DNA of 42,020 nucleotides from an uncultured Methanobrevibacter sp. (GTDB taxonomy: Archaea; Methanobacteriota; Methanobacteria; Methanobacteriales; Methanobacteriaceae). Of the stretch, positions 18,222 through 26,749 are shown piece by piece. A program made the position numbers and the translations under genes. Numbering within the stretch: the stretch's first letter is position 1; each line of letters begins with the position of its first letter. The notes under the pieces are model-generated. The model was not told where the DNA came from, made no database searches, and saw only the letters and a program-made list of their open reading frames with translations. The stretch is from NCBI RefSeq assembly GCF_902788255.1, contig NZ_CADAJR010000022.1, positions 1 through 42,020 on the forward strand, given 5' to 3'.

Positions 18222-19702
18222 TGTCATTTACTGTTGAAAGAAAGATTGAGATATGTAAACAGAGTAATGACAGGCCGGGTTGCTGCTGGTATTTATGTGA
18301 CAATCCTAAACACGATGCATGTAAAAACTGTTACAGCTGCTATTCAAATTGTCCTCACGATGTTTATGAGGTAATCAATGACGAGCCGTTACCACTGTAT
18401 CAGGAAAACTGTGTTGGATGTAAAATCTGTGAGGAGATGTGTCCCACACATGCAATATACGTCAGGCCTCTTGCAGATGAGGGAAGAGGAATATGGTCAA
18501 ATTCAACAATGGTTGAAATTAAACGTAAAAGCCAAAGCGGGTCATATAAGGTGCGTGGTTGCGGATTGACAAGGAAAATTCCATCATTCGATGATTTGAG
18601 TTTACTTCCGGCACAGGTGTCAAGACCTCCTATTGATTCCTACAGGGAAACCTGCAAGACTTCAGTTGTTCTTGGTGACAGGTTTGCTGAAAACCCAATT
18701 GAGATTGATACTCCAATCATGATTGGGGCAATGTCATTTGGTGCATTAAGCAAAGAGGCAAAGATGGCACTGGCAATTGGAAGCAGTAAAGTAGGTACAA
18801 TCACCAACACCGGTGAGGGAGGAATGCTTCCCGAAGAGCGTCATTATGCTGATAAGCTGATTGCACAATATGCATCTGGTCGTTTTGGTGTTTCTGCAAG
18901 TTACCTTAACAATGCCGAAGCTGTTGAAATAAAAATAGGTCAGGGTGCAAAATCCGGTATGGGAGGACACCTTCTTTCCCATAAGGTGACTGCAGAGGTT
19001 GCCCGTGTTCGTAATATTCCTGAAGGTACTTCAGCTTTAAGTCCTGCAAGACACATGGACATTGTCGGTCCTGAAGATCTGGGAATGAAAATCGACCAGT
19101 TAAGGGAAATCACTGACTGGAAAGTTCCGATAATTGTAAAATTTGCATCCGGTAGGGTGGAACAGGATGTCAAGATTGCAGCTAAGGCAGGTGCAGACAT
19201 TATTGTGGTTGATGGAATGCAGGGAGGAACCGGTGCAGGACCTGAAGTGGTTACTGAACATGCAGGTATCCCTACCATAGAGGCAATTGTGAAGGCAGAT
19301 GATGCTTTAAAGGACATTAATCTTAGAAGTGAGGTCAGTCTTGTAGCGGCAGGAGGCATAAGGTCCGGTGCTGATGTGGCAAAGGCTATTGCTTTAGGTG
19401 CTGATGCAGTATACATTGCAACTTCCGCTTTGATTTCAATAGGTTGTAAGGTTTGTCAGTCATGTTCCGAGGGCATTTGTCCTAAAGGAATTGCAACACA
19501 GGACAGAATGCTTAGAAGAAGACTGGACCCTATAAGAAAAGGTCAGCAGGTGGCAAATTATATTGAGGCCATGACTCAGGAAGTGACCTTCCTGACTCAG
19601 CAGGCAGGTAATACAGATATAGAAAACCTTGAACGTCAGGACCTTGTTGCTTTGACTATGGAGGCTTCACAGTTAACTGGTGTGCCAATGGTGAGAGGTT
19701 AA
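18221..19702 (+). CDS. gltB: Glutamate synthase FMN/Fe-S synthase subunit (archaeal GltB)
   Basis: Makes glutamate from 2-oxoglutarate and the ammonia released by the glutaminase subunit. The 493-residue archaeal form carries an N-terminal ferredoxin region (CKNCYSCYSNCP and CVGCKICEEMCP, residues about 35-90), then the FMN-binding TIM barrel with MIGAMSFGALSKEAK, NTGEGGML, ASGRFGVS, KFASGRVEQDVKIA, DGMQGGTGAGP and AAGGIRSGADVAKAIALGAD. The cysteines CKVCQSCSEGICPKG near residue 410 are the [3Fe-4S] ligands. The ATG overlaps the preceding stop by one base (TAATG) after GGAGGTGG, so synthesis of the two proteins is coupled. Confidence 0.93.
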   Translation: MSFTVERKIEICKQSNDRPGCCWYLCDNPKHDACKNCYSCYSNCPHDVYEVINDEPLPLYQENCVGCKICEEMCPTHAIYVRPLADEGRGIWSNSTMVEIKRKSQSGSYKVRGCGLTRKIPSFDDLSLLPAQVSRPPIDSYRETCKTSVVLGDRFAENPIEIDTPIMIGAMSFGALSKEAKMALAIGSSKVGTITNTGEGGMLPEERHYADKLIAQYASGRFGVSASYLNNAEAVEIKIGQGAKSGMGGHLLSHKVTAEVARVRNIPEGTSALSPARHMDIVGPEDLGMKIDQLREITDWKVPIIVKFASGRVEQDVKIAAKAGADIIVVDGMQGGTGAGPEVVTEHAGIPTIEAIVKADDALKDINLRSEVSLVAAGGIRSGADVAKAIALGADAVYIATSALISIGCKVCQSCSEGICPKGIATQDRMLRRRLDPIRKGQQVANYIEAMTQEVTFLTQQAGNTDIENLERQDLVALTMEASQLTGVPMVRG

Positions 19703-19728
19703 TTAAAACAATTTTAGGAGAAAGTAGT

Positions 19729-22371
19729 ATGGTAGCGTTTGAAAGGGCCAAATCAGGAATTCCCGGTCTTGATAAGGCTTTAGACAATATTCGTTTAGGG
19801 GACAATGTAGTGTGGAATGTTACAAATTTAAACGAGTTTTCCTATTTTGTTGACCCTTATGTTAAACAGGCAAAGGAAGATAACAGGAACTTGATTTACA
19901 TTCGGTTCGCTAATCATCATCCTCTGATAGAAATGACTGACGAAGATTTCAGATTGCTTGAGATTGAAGAAAACAATCCTGACAATGAGTTTTCCATGAT
20001 TGAGCGTGACGGGATTAAGATCTATAAGGTGAATCCATATAATCAATTTGAAACATTCACTCTGGAAGTTCACAGAATCATTGAAAAGGAAGGGTATGAT
20101 GCATTTTATGTTTTCGATTGCCTAAGTGATCTTCAGGCGGTATGGTCAACAGATTTGATGATGGGTAATTTCTTTAAGGTTACCTGCCCATTTCTGTTCC
20201 AGCTGGATACCATAGCATACTTCCCAATCATCCGTGGAAGACATTCTTATGATGCTATAGCCAAAATTCGTGAAACAACACAGCTGTTCTTGAATGTGTA
20301 CTCCAATTCTCCTGATGAGGTCTATTTCTCTCCATTGAAGGTATGGAACCGGTACTCCCAGACCATGTTTTTAGGACATAAGTTAAATCTGAAGACCGGT
20401 TCGGTTAAGGTGCTTCAGGATGGCCAGGAACTCAGCAGATATTACAAGACCATCAATTCAGAAATCTATCAGAACGGACAAACTCTGGACAGTTGGGAGC
20501 GATACATGCTTCAAATCAGACGGGAATATGCTGAGGGCAAAAATATTGATGAGGAATGCGATAAGATTTGTGAGCTTATGATGACCAAGGATGAGAGGAT
20601 GCTTTCCAAAATCAAGGAATACTTTACCTTTGAAGATTATCTCACAATTTATGACCGTCGTATAGGAAGCGGACTGGTGGGTGGTAAGACCTGTGGTATG
20701 CTTCTTGCAAGAAAAATCATTGAAAAGAACTGTCCTGAACTATATAATGAAACTTTTGAACCGGATGATTCATTTTATATAGGTTCAGACTTGTTCTATA
20801 CTTATATTGTTTCAAATGACCTGTGGGATTTGAGGGTAAATCAGAGAACTCCTGAAGGCTATTATGAATACGGTAAAAAGCTGGAGGAAGCCCTTAAGAA
20901 TGGTGTTTTTTCCGATGAAATCAAAAAGGGATTCATACAGATACTGGATTATTTTGGACAAAACCCTATCATTGTCCGTTCAAGTAGTTTTCTTGAAGAC
21001 GGTTTCGGTAACGCTTTTGCCGGAAAATATGAATCTGTTTTCTGTGTAAACAGAGGAAGCCTTGAAGAGCGTCTTGAGGCCTTTGAGGAAGCGGTGAAAA
21101 TTGTCTATTCAAGTACAATGAACATCTCTGCTTTGGAATATAGGAAACTGAACGGTTTGGATGATACGGACGAACAGATGGCGCTTCTGGTTCAGAGGGT
21201 TTCAGGATCCTATTGCGGTGATTACTTCTTCCCAACAGCTGCGGGTGTTGGATTTTCATACAGTCCATATTCTCCGCTTCCGGACATGGACAACAGCAAA
21301 GGAATGCTGAGACTTGTAATGGGTCTTGGTACAAAGGCGGTTGACAGGACCAAAAAGGATTATCCTAGAATCATAAATCTTGATAAGCCTGAAGTGACAA
21401 TGAATAAGGACATTAAGGAAAAACACAGATATTCACAACACTACCTGGATGTCATTGACCTGAAAAACATTAGTCTTCATGATGTTCCTGTTGAAGACGG
21501 TTTGAGTGTGGTTCCAAGGTATGCCAAAAATGTTCTTGTTGAACATGACCGTGAAGCCGAAAGAATGTTTCGTGACCGTGGACAACGCCGTGAAATCGTC
21601 TTTGTCAACTGTGAGGGTCTTGTCAAGAATCAGGAGTTCATTGATGACATGAAGTTGATTCTAAACACTTTGGAAACTGCATATGATTATCCTGTTGACA
21701 TTGAGTATACGGTCAATGTAGGTGAGGACAAGTCATTCAATATTAATCTTCTGCAGTGCCGTCCCCTTCAGGTTTCAACAAATAATGAATCGATTGAAAT
21801 GCCTGAAGGTGAAGATGTACTCTTCCATATCAAGGAGGCGTCAATGGGAATGTCACGAAAAGTCGAAATAGATACGATCTGCTATGTTGATCCTCACAGG
21901 TATTACGAGTACCCTTATGCTCAGAAAAGCTCGATATCAAGAATCATCAGTGATGTTAATGCCTATTTGAAGGATAATGATAAAACGGCTATTCTAATAG
22001 TTCCGGGAAGAATAGGTACCTCTTCACCTGAATTGGGTATTCCTGTGGTATTTGCGGATATCAGTCATTTCAATGCTATCATTGAGGAATCATATAGTGA
22101 AATCGGATATATGCCTGAATTGTCCTTTGGAAGTCACATGTTCCAGGATTTGGTTGAGGCTGAAATATATTACGGTGCATTATTTGAAAACGAGAAAAGA
22201 CTGGAATTCAACAAAGACATGCTCTTTGACCGTCCGAACATACTGAAGGATATAAATCCTAATTTGGGAGAGGAAATCTATGAAATGGTGCATGTAGTCG
22301 ACTTTGATAAGGATAAGTCCGAACTGTATCATGACATGAACCGGGATGAGACAATGTGCATATTCAAATGA
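19729..22371 (+). CDS. PPDK-like ATP-grasp protein with degenerate KaiC/RecA N-domain
   Basis: An 880-residue protein of unknown role. Residues 1 to about 230 resemble a KaiC/RadA-type domain (SGIPGLDKALDNIRLGDNVV), but the Walker A motif that should follow is gone (WNVTNLNEFSYF). Residues about 300-640 match the ATP-binding domain of PPDK/PEP synthase: GLVGGKTCGMLLA (about 314), PIIVRSSSFLEDGFGNAFAG (about 412), LLVQRVSG and VMGLGTKAVDRT. The phosphohistidine domain and PEP/pyruvate barrel of PPDK are absent; the C-terminal 240 residues are unassigned. It is the last gene of the glutamate synthase operon (26-base gap, AGGAGA site), so a link to nitrogen or PEP status is possible. Confidence 0.75.
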   Translation: MVAFERAKSGIPGLDKALDNIRLGDNVVWNVTNLNEFSYFVDPYVKQAKEDNRNLIYIRFANHHPLIEMTDEDFRLLEIEENNPDNEFSMIERDGIKIYKVNPYNQFETFTLEVHRIIEKEGYDAFYVFDCLSDLQAVWSTDLMMGNFFKVTCPFLFQLDTIAYFPIIRGRHSYDAIAKIRETTQLFLNVYSNSPDEVYFSPLKVWNRYSQTMFLGHKLNLKTGSVKVLQDGQELSRYYKTINSEIYQNGQTLDSWERYMLQIRREYAEGKNIDEECDKICELMMTKDERMLSKIKEYFTFEDYLTIYDRRIGSGLVGGKTCGMLLARKIIEKNCPELYNETFEPDDSFYIGSDLFYTYIVSNDLWDLRVNQRTPEGYYEYGKKLEEALKNGVFSDEIKKGFIQILDYFGQNPIIVRSSSFLEDGFGNAFAGKYESVFCVNRGSLEERLEAFEEAVKIVYSSTMNISALEYRKLNGLDDTDEQMALLVQRVSGSYCGDYFFPTAAGVGFSYSPYSPLPDMDNSKGMLRLVMGLGTKAVDRTKKDYPRIINLDKPEVTMNKDIKEKHRYSQHYLDVIDLKNISLHDVPVEDGLSVVPRYAKNVLVEHDREAERMFRDRGQRREIVFVNCEGLVKNQEFIDDMKLILNTLETAYDYPVDIEYTVNVGEDKSFNINLLQCRPLQVSTNNESIEMPEGEDVLFHIKEASMGMSRKVEIDTICYVDPHRYYEYPYAQKSSISRIISDVNAYLKDNDKTAILIVPGRIGTSSPELGIPVVFADISHFNAIIEESYSEIGYMPELSFGSHMFQDLVEAEIYYGALFENEKRLEFNKDMLFDRPNILKDINPNLGEEIYEMVHVVDFDKDKSELYHDMNRDETMCIFK

Positions 22372-22386
22372 TTGGTTAACACAAGT

Positions 22387-22416
22387 ATAATGAAAAGTTT
22401 TTTTCATTATCTTTTA
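22387..22416 (+). terminator. Terminator of the glutamate synthase operon
   Basis: A perfect 10-bp inverted repeat, ATAATGAAAA (22387-22396) and TTTTCATTAT (22401-22410), with a 4-nt loop and a CTTTT tail lies 15 bases after the last operon gene. Confidence 0.6.
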
Positions 22417-22499
22417 GGGTTAGGCGGGTGGGACATATGCCTTTTTATTTGAAATTTGATTTCAATAAAATGTATGACAAAATTAGATGTGATAAATGA

Positions 22500-22521
22500 C
22501 CCTATTTAGTTATAGGGTTGT
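22500..22521 (+). terminator. Second stem-loop downstream of the glutamate synthase operon
   Basis: CCCTAT (22500-22505) and ATAGGG (22512-22517) form a 6-bp stem with a 6-nt loop, followed by a T-rich stretch extending to about 22555. A 20-codon open frame (22437-22499) with a GGTGGG upstream ends just before it; I do not count that as a gene. Confidence 0.35.
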
Positions 22522-22617
22522 TTTCACATTTTTATTTACTTTTTTTGTAAAAAAATTTTAATGAGTACTTATAGATTATTAGATAATTACTTTTAATCAA
22601 TTCTGTGAGTTAATGAA

Positions 22618-23175
22618 ATGTTGAATTATCCGAAAGTGTTAAGGAAAAAAGATTTGAAAAAAATAGAAAAATATCCTTGTGATGAGGAGATTAAGGAAGC
22701 CTACAAGAAATATTTGACCAACTACTCCTTTGAGGAGTTTGCAGTATATTGTGAGGATAACTCTCAAAAAGACCTGGAAAGTCTTATTTTCAAGTTCACT
22801 GATTTGCAGCTGGACAAGTTCGAGCCAAACTCCATAATATGGCTTTCACATGTTCTGATGAATTTCATGATCTATTTCAATGTGAATATGGATTATGAAA
22901 GGTATTATGATGCCTATGCAACCTCCCTTCAGTTTTCTGTACTTTCAATGGCTCTGAAAATGATTATAGAGAAGGTTTCATTTGATGAGGTTTCTTTGCT
23001 TCCGGATTCCATAACCTCCTTTAAGGAATTTTTCACCAAATGTCCGGATTTTGAATTTGATTTAAAGAAGGATTCGGAGTTGGCATACAAATCCTTCAAT
23101 CAGGATTTCGATTTTTCATCTCAGGAGTTCTATGATAAAGTTAAGCAACACTTTGAAAGTGAAGGCTATTTATGA
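22618..23175 (+). CDS. Protein of unknown function (185 residues)
   Basis: I do not recognise this protein. It is acidic and predicted to be mostly helical, with no membrane helix. Lys-rich N-terminus (VLRKKDLKKIEKYPCDEEI), a central aromatic stretch (WLSHVLMNFMIYFNVNMDYERYYDAY) and an acidic C-terminal half with FDFDLKK-like repeats (PDFEFDLKKDSEL, FNQDFDFSSQEF). No catalytic motif is apparent. It overlaps the end of the convergent permease gene by 10 bases. Codon use is like its neighbours. Probably a real cytoplasmic protein specific to this lineage. Confidence 0.6.
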   Translation: MLNYPKVLRKKDLKKIEKYPCDEEIKEAYKKYLTNYSFEEFAVYCEDNSQKDLESLIFKFTDLQLDKFEPNSIIWLSHVLMNFMIYFNVNMDYERYYDAYATSLQFSVLSMALKMIIEKVSFDEVSLLPDSITSFKEFFTKCPDFEFDLKKDSELAYKSFNQDFDFSSQEFYDKVKQHFESEGYL

Positions 23176-24347
23176 AACCTTTTACTTAATGCCGGAACAT
23201 AGGCAAGCGCCGCTGACACGATAACTGCAAGCAGTGTGGGACCTAAGAATATTGAGTCCAGACTGACGGTCAGATTATAAACGATAAAACCGGCCAGCCA
23301 TGAAAACATGTTCCAGTACATTATGTTTTTGTCCTCATTATTTTCCTTTGTAATGTAATAGTTTACAAGCAGTACCGCAGCCATTGGGGCGAACACTGAA
23401 GCTATCAGATAGAGAAAATCAATGTAGTGGTCCATTATTCCGGAAATTGCCAAAATTGCACTTAAAGCACTTACGATTACACCTATGACTTTCGGATTCA
23501 GTTTGTTGTAGATTACCTTTGATGACTCTCCTGCGGAATTTGCCGCAACAAAGTTTGTTGTCACTGTTGACAGTACTACAATGATTATTCCGATTGTTCC
23601 GAGATTTGCAAGCAGAATTGCCTGTGCAATTGTGTAGTTTGCTCCGATGTTTGCAATTTCTATTCCTATAAAGTACATCCAGAGACTTGCAAGGCTGTAT
23701 GCTATTGCGGATACTAATGTTGCCTTTACAGGCTTTTCAACATCCTTTGTATAGTCTGAAATTACAGGAAGCCATGAAATCGGCATGGCTATTGAGATTT
23801 CAAAGATGTTCCAGAATCCTAGGGAATTGCTGGTTAGTGTGCCTGCTGCATTTGAACCGAATCCCAAAAAGCGGAATGAAATTATTATGAGCAGTGCCGT
23901 AAGGATTGTCATCACTACTGTTGTTATTTTTGATACTCTCTGAAGGCCCAGATATACCCATAATGCTATCAGTGCGGCGAGCATTATGCAGGTTATTGGA
24001 AATGAGATTGGCAGGTTTAAACTGGCTAGTGCCGTTGCGCCCTGTGCGTTCAAAACGGCCACCCAGGCAACCAGTTGCATCACATTAAGTATTGCAAAGA
24101 ACTTGGCTCCGTATTTGCCGTAGGTTGTTGAGGTGACCTCCATTGCGTTTTGCCTGACGGATGCTCCGATGTATCCGATTAGAAATAGCAGGATTCCTCC
24201 CAAAATGTGGCCAAGTACCAGGGGCACCCATAGAGAGTTTAGTGATGATGCAGCTCCGATTCCTATTCCCGCTTCTATTTCGGATACTGATATTGCTGTT
24301 CCAAACCATATTACTGCATTTGAAAATAGTCCTGTTTTTTTGTCCAT
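23166..24347 (-). CDS. NCS1-family permease (CytX/CodB-like)
   Basis: Membrane transporter for a nucleobase or pyrimidine-type compound; CytX, the predicted hydroxymethylpyrimidine transporter of thiamine metabolism, is the closest type I can think of. The N-terminus GLFSNAVIWFGTAISVSEIEAG is typical of this group, and about 11-12 hydrophobic helices follow. The 393-residue length is normal. The ATG at 24347 is chosen over a TTG at 24374, which lies near the predicted transcription start (TATA box at 24393-24404). No thiamine genes are in the window, so the substrate stays open. Confidence 0.78.
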   Translation of the reverse strand: MDKKTGLFSNAVIWFGTAISVSEIEAGIGIGAASSLNSLWVPLVLGHILGGILLFLIGYIGASVRQNAMEVTSTTYGKYGAKFFAILNVMQLVAWVAVLNAQGATALASLNLPISFPITCIMLAALIALWVYLGLQRVSKITTVVMTILTALLIIISFRFLGFGSNAAGTLTSNSLGFWNIFEISIAMPISWLPVISDYTKDVEKPVKATLVSAIAYSLASLWMYFIGIEIANIGANYTIAQAILLANLGTIGIIIVVLSTVTTNFVAANSAGESSKVIYNKLNPKVIGVIVSALSAILAISGIMDHYIDFLYLIASVFAPMAAVLLVNYYITKENNEDKNIMYWNMFSWLAGFIVYNLTVSLDSIFLGPTLLAVIVSAALAYVPALSKRFHK

Positions 24348-24392
24348 GGTTTTCACTAGTATTGTTCGATACAATTATGTTCTAAAAACTAG

Positions 24393-24404
24393 TATATAAA
24401 TATA
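24393..24404 (-). promoter_or_regulatory. TATA box of the NCS1 permease gene
   Basis: TATATAAATATA on the plus strand (24393-24404) reads as TATATTTATATA on the minus strand and would start transcription near 24370, giving a leader of about 23 bases. An ACTAGTAT direct repeat (24355 and 24388 regions) flanks the start site; its meaning is unknown. Confidence 0.4.
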
Positions 24405-24418
24405 ACGATTGTTAAGTA

Positions 24419-24898
24419 TTATTGTTCATTGACGAATTTTTCGAGGGCTTCACCCTTAAAATGGAAGAGTTCCCAATCCTTCATCTCGGCTCCAATGCTT
24501 AAGTAAAAGTCAATGCTTGGCTTGTTCCATGAAAGGCATGTCCATTCAAAGCGACCATAGCCACGGTCTAGAACAATCTTTCCAAGTTCCCTTAAAAGAG
24601 CCTTGCCGTAGCCGTTACCGCGATATTCCGGCTCAATGAAAAGGTCCTCCAAATGCATATTGACATTGCCGATATAGGTTGAAAAGCTTAAAAAGTAAAG
24701 TGCAAAACCGATAACATCTCCGTCAAGAAGTGCAAAAATCACTTCCGCCTGCTTTTCATCAAAAACCCATTTTTCAATATCTTTCTCGGTTGCAATGACT
24801 TCATCCAGGCGATGCTCATAATCTGCAAGCTTTTTGATGTATTCCAGAATCAAACCGGAATCATTTCTTTCGGCTATCTTAAATGTTAATTCGCTCAT
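24419..24898 (-). CDS. GNAT acetyltransferase, spermidine/spermine (SSAT)-like
   Basis: Acetyl-CoA-dependent N-acetyltransferase of the diamine/polyamine acetyltransferase type. Motifs: GFALYFLSFSTYIGNVNMHLEDLFI, followed by EPEYRGNGYGKALLRELGKI (acetyl-CoA loop) and the SSAT-like WNKPSIDFYLSIGAE with C-terminal WELFHFKGEALEKF. The length is 159 residues from the ATG at 24898 (MSELTFKIAE). The open frame continues upstream, but the extra 50 residues are low in family character and overlap the divergent hydrolase start, so they are not included. Substrate could be a polyamine or another amine. Confidence 0.85.
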   Translation of the reverse strand: MSELTFKIAERNDSGLILEYIKKLADYEHRLDEVIATEKDIEKWVFDEKQAEVIFALLDGDVIGFALYFLSFSTYIGNVNMHLEDLFIEPEYRGNGYGKALLRELGKIVLDRGYGRFEWTCLSWNKPSIDFYLSIGAEMKDWELFHFKGEALEKFVNEQ

Positions 24899-24969
24899 GT
24901 ATTTATGTTGGCCTTTGACTTTTAAAAGATTTCCTAAAGTATTTTTTAGACAAGATATAAACTTAAAGT

Positions 24970-25797
24970 ATGGAATTTTTGACAGTGGACGATGGGATAA
25001 GACTGTGCCTTGATGATGAGGGTGAAGGTGAAGCACTGATATTCGCACATGGCCTTAACTCCAACCGTTTGAATAATATGGATTTTTATGATGAATTCAG
25101 GGATGAATATCGGGTCATAACCTATGACCAGAGAGGTCATGGGGATTCCGACAAGTCAACCGTGCATATGAACATCAAAAGATTGGGTCGGGATTTGAAA
25201 TGCATCATAGAATCCCTTAATCTTGATGATGTGACTGTAATCGGCCACTCCATGGGTGCCGCCACAATCTACAGTTATGTTAATCAATTCGGATGCAAAA
25301 ACCTTAAAAGAATTGTTGCCTCTGACATGTCCCCATACATGAGAAATGACGGTTGGAAAGGTGGCATTGCGCAGGGCAAATGGAGTGATGAGGATTTCAT
25401 GAGGGACTTTGACAGGATGTATGATGATGTCGGAAAAGCGGCATTTCACATCACAAAAAATATCATGGACCCTGCCCTTAAAGATTTGCCTCCCGAAAAA
25501 CAGGATGAACTGGCTAAACTTTATGCCGAATCCATAAATCCGTTTACAATGGCAAGTTTTTGGTATTCCCTTTTCAGACAGGACCAGCGTCCGGCAATGT
25601 CAAAGATAACAGTACCTTTCCTGTATTTGATGCCTGACAATCCGTTGTATTCAATTGAGGCAGTCAAGTACATTAAAGAAAACGTTCAGGATATATTTGT
25701 ACTTGAAGATGATTTTCCAAACACCACTCATGCGCTTTGGAGGCAGATGCCTCATGAAGTTGCGCAAGCGGTAAAGGAATTCATTAAAAAACATTAG
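24970..25797 (+). CDS. Alpha/beta hydrolase
   Basis: Hydrolase or esterase of 275 residues. The oxyanion segment FAHGLNSN, YDQRGHGDSDK, the nucleophile elbow GHSMG (Ser about residue 94) and a C-terminal His in FPNTTHALWRQMP are in the usual order; an acidic residue follows the PFLYLMPDNPLYS strand. The lid region between about 130 and 210 is helical. Substrate unknown. Its stop is directly followed by the ribosome binding site of the radical SAM gene, so the two are probably one operon. The intergenic region to the divergent GNAT gene is only 71 bases. Confidence 0.85.
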   Translation: MEFLTVDDGIRLCLDDEGEGEALIFAHGLNSNRLNNMDFYDEFRDEYRVITYDQRGHGDSDKSTVHMNIKRLGRDLKCIIESLNLDDVTVIGHSMGAATIYSYVNQFGCKNLKRIVASDMSPYMRNDGWKGGIAQGKWSDEDFMRDFDRMYDDVGKAAFHITKNIMDPALKDLPPEKQDELAKLYAESINPFTMASFWYSLFRQDQRPAMSKITVPFLYLMPDNPLYSIEAVKYIKENVQDIFVLEDDFPNTTHALWRQMPHEVAQAVKEFIKKH

Positions 25798-25806
25798 GTG
25801 ATAATT

Positions 25807-26685
25807 ATGCATTTTACAGATCCAGTATATAGAAATCCTTATTGGCCGACCTTTCCTCTGTTGCAGGTTACACAGGGATGTACCCATAACAGATGCAAGT
25901 TCTGCACAATGTATAAGGATGTAAGGTTCAGACCTCATTCAATGGAAATCATAGGGGAGGACTTGAAGGAATTGGCTCAGGTGGCCCCTCATTCAAAAAC
26001 CATTCAGCTATTGTCAGCAAACCCATTGGTCATGACTTATAACAAGTTAAGGCCAATACTTGAAAAGATTAATGAGTATTTGCCGGAAATGGAATATGTC
26101 TATGCTGCAACCAGGGTGTCTGATTTAAAAAATAAAAGCGTTGAGGAACTTGAACATCTGAAGGAATTGGGTTTAAGGGAAATCTCTCTGGGTGTTGAAA
26201 GCGGTGATGACTGGACACTTGAAAGGGTAAATAAGGGATATGCTTCCGAAGACATCATCGAGCAATGCGGGAAATTGACGGATGCAGGAATCGATTTCTG
26301 GATGAGTTTTTTAAATGGTGTTGCGGGTCGTGAACACAGCCATGACCATGCAGTCAATTCGGCTGAAATATTCAGCCAGTGCGACCCGATGCTTGTTGGA
26401 ACTGGAGGTTTGGCCCTGTTTCCTGGAACTCCTCTATTGGAGGAGGCTCAAAGGGGTGAATTCACACCACTCAGTGAAAAGGAAATGCTTGTTGAGTTAA
26501 AAACATTTGTGGAACATTTGACATGTGACTGTTCATTCATCACACATCATACAGTTTCCGCAAGTTTGTCAGGCCCTAATTTCCTTGAAAGAAAGGACAG
26601 TATAGTTTCCACATTGGCCAATGAGATTGAGCATGGGGACTTTGAAAGACTTGCCGAAATGAGAAGGAATAAACGAACACTGTAA
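25807..26685 (+). CDS. Radical SAM protein with CX4CX2C cluster motif
   Basis: Predicted radical SAM enzyme of 292 residues. The [4Fe-4S] ligands are in QGCTHNRCKFCTMYKD, spaced CX4CX2C rather than the common CX3CX2C. SAM-site features follow: LSANPLVM, YAATRVSDL, LGLREISLGVESGDDWTLERVNKG (the typical GVESG strand) and AGIDFWMSFLNGVAG. The reaction is not known to me. AGGTGAT (25796-25802) sets the ATG at 25807 rather than the GTG at 25798. It follows the alpha/beta hydrolase by only a few bases, so both may act on one pathway. Confidence 0.85.
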   Translation: MHFTDPVYRNPYWPTFPLLQVTQGCTHNRCKFCTMYKDVRFRPHSMEIIGEDLKELAQVAPHSKTIQLLSANPLVMTYNKLRPILEKINEYLPEMEYVYAATRVSDLKNKSVEELEHLKELGLREISLGVESGDDWTLERVNKGYASEDIIEQCGKLTDAGIDFWMSFLNGVAGREHSHDHAVNSAEIFSQCDPMLVGTGGLALFPGTPLLEEAQRGEFTPLSEKEMLVELKTFVEHLTCDCSFITHHTVSASLSGPNFLERKDSIVSTLANEIEHGDFERLAEMRRNKRTL

Positions 26686-26749
26686 TTTTGAAAAAATTGT
26701 TCAAAAACTTATAATAGATGAACAACTAATTAATATTAGGTAGATATTT

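Noticed and set aside
22434-22442. A fifth GGCATATG, in reverse orientation, after the operon
   Set aside because: One 8-base match is expected by chance in a window of this size and the flanking bases do not match.
24899-25048. N-terminal extension of the SSAT-like gene
   Set aside because: The extension lacks GNAT character and overlaps the start of the divergent hydrolase.
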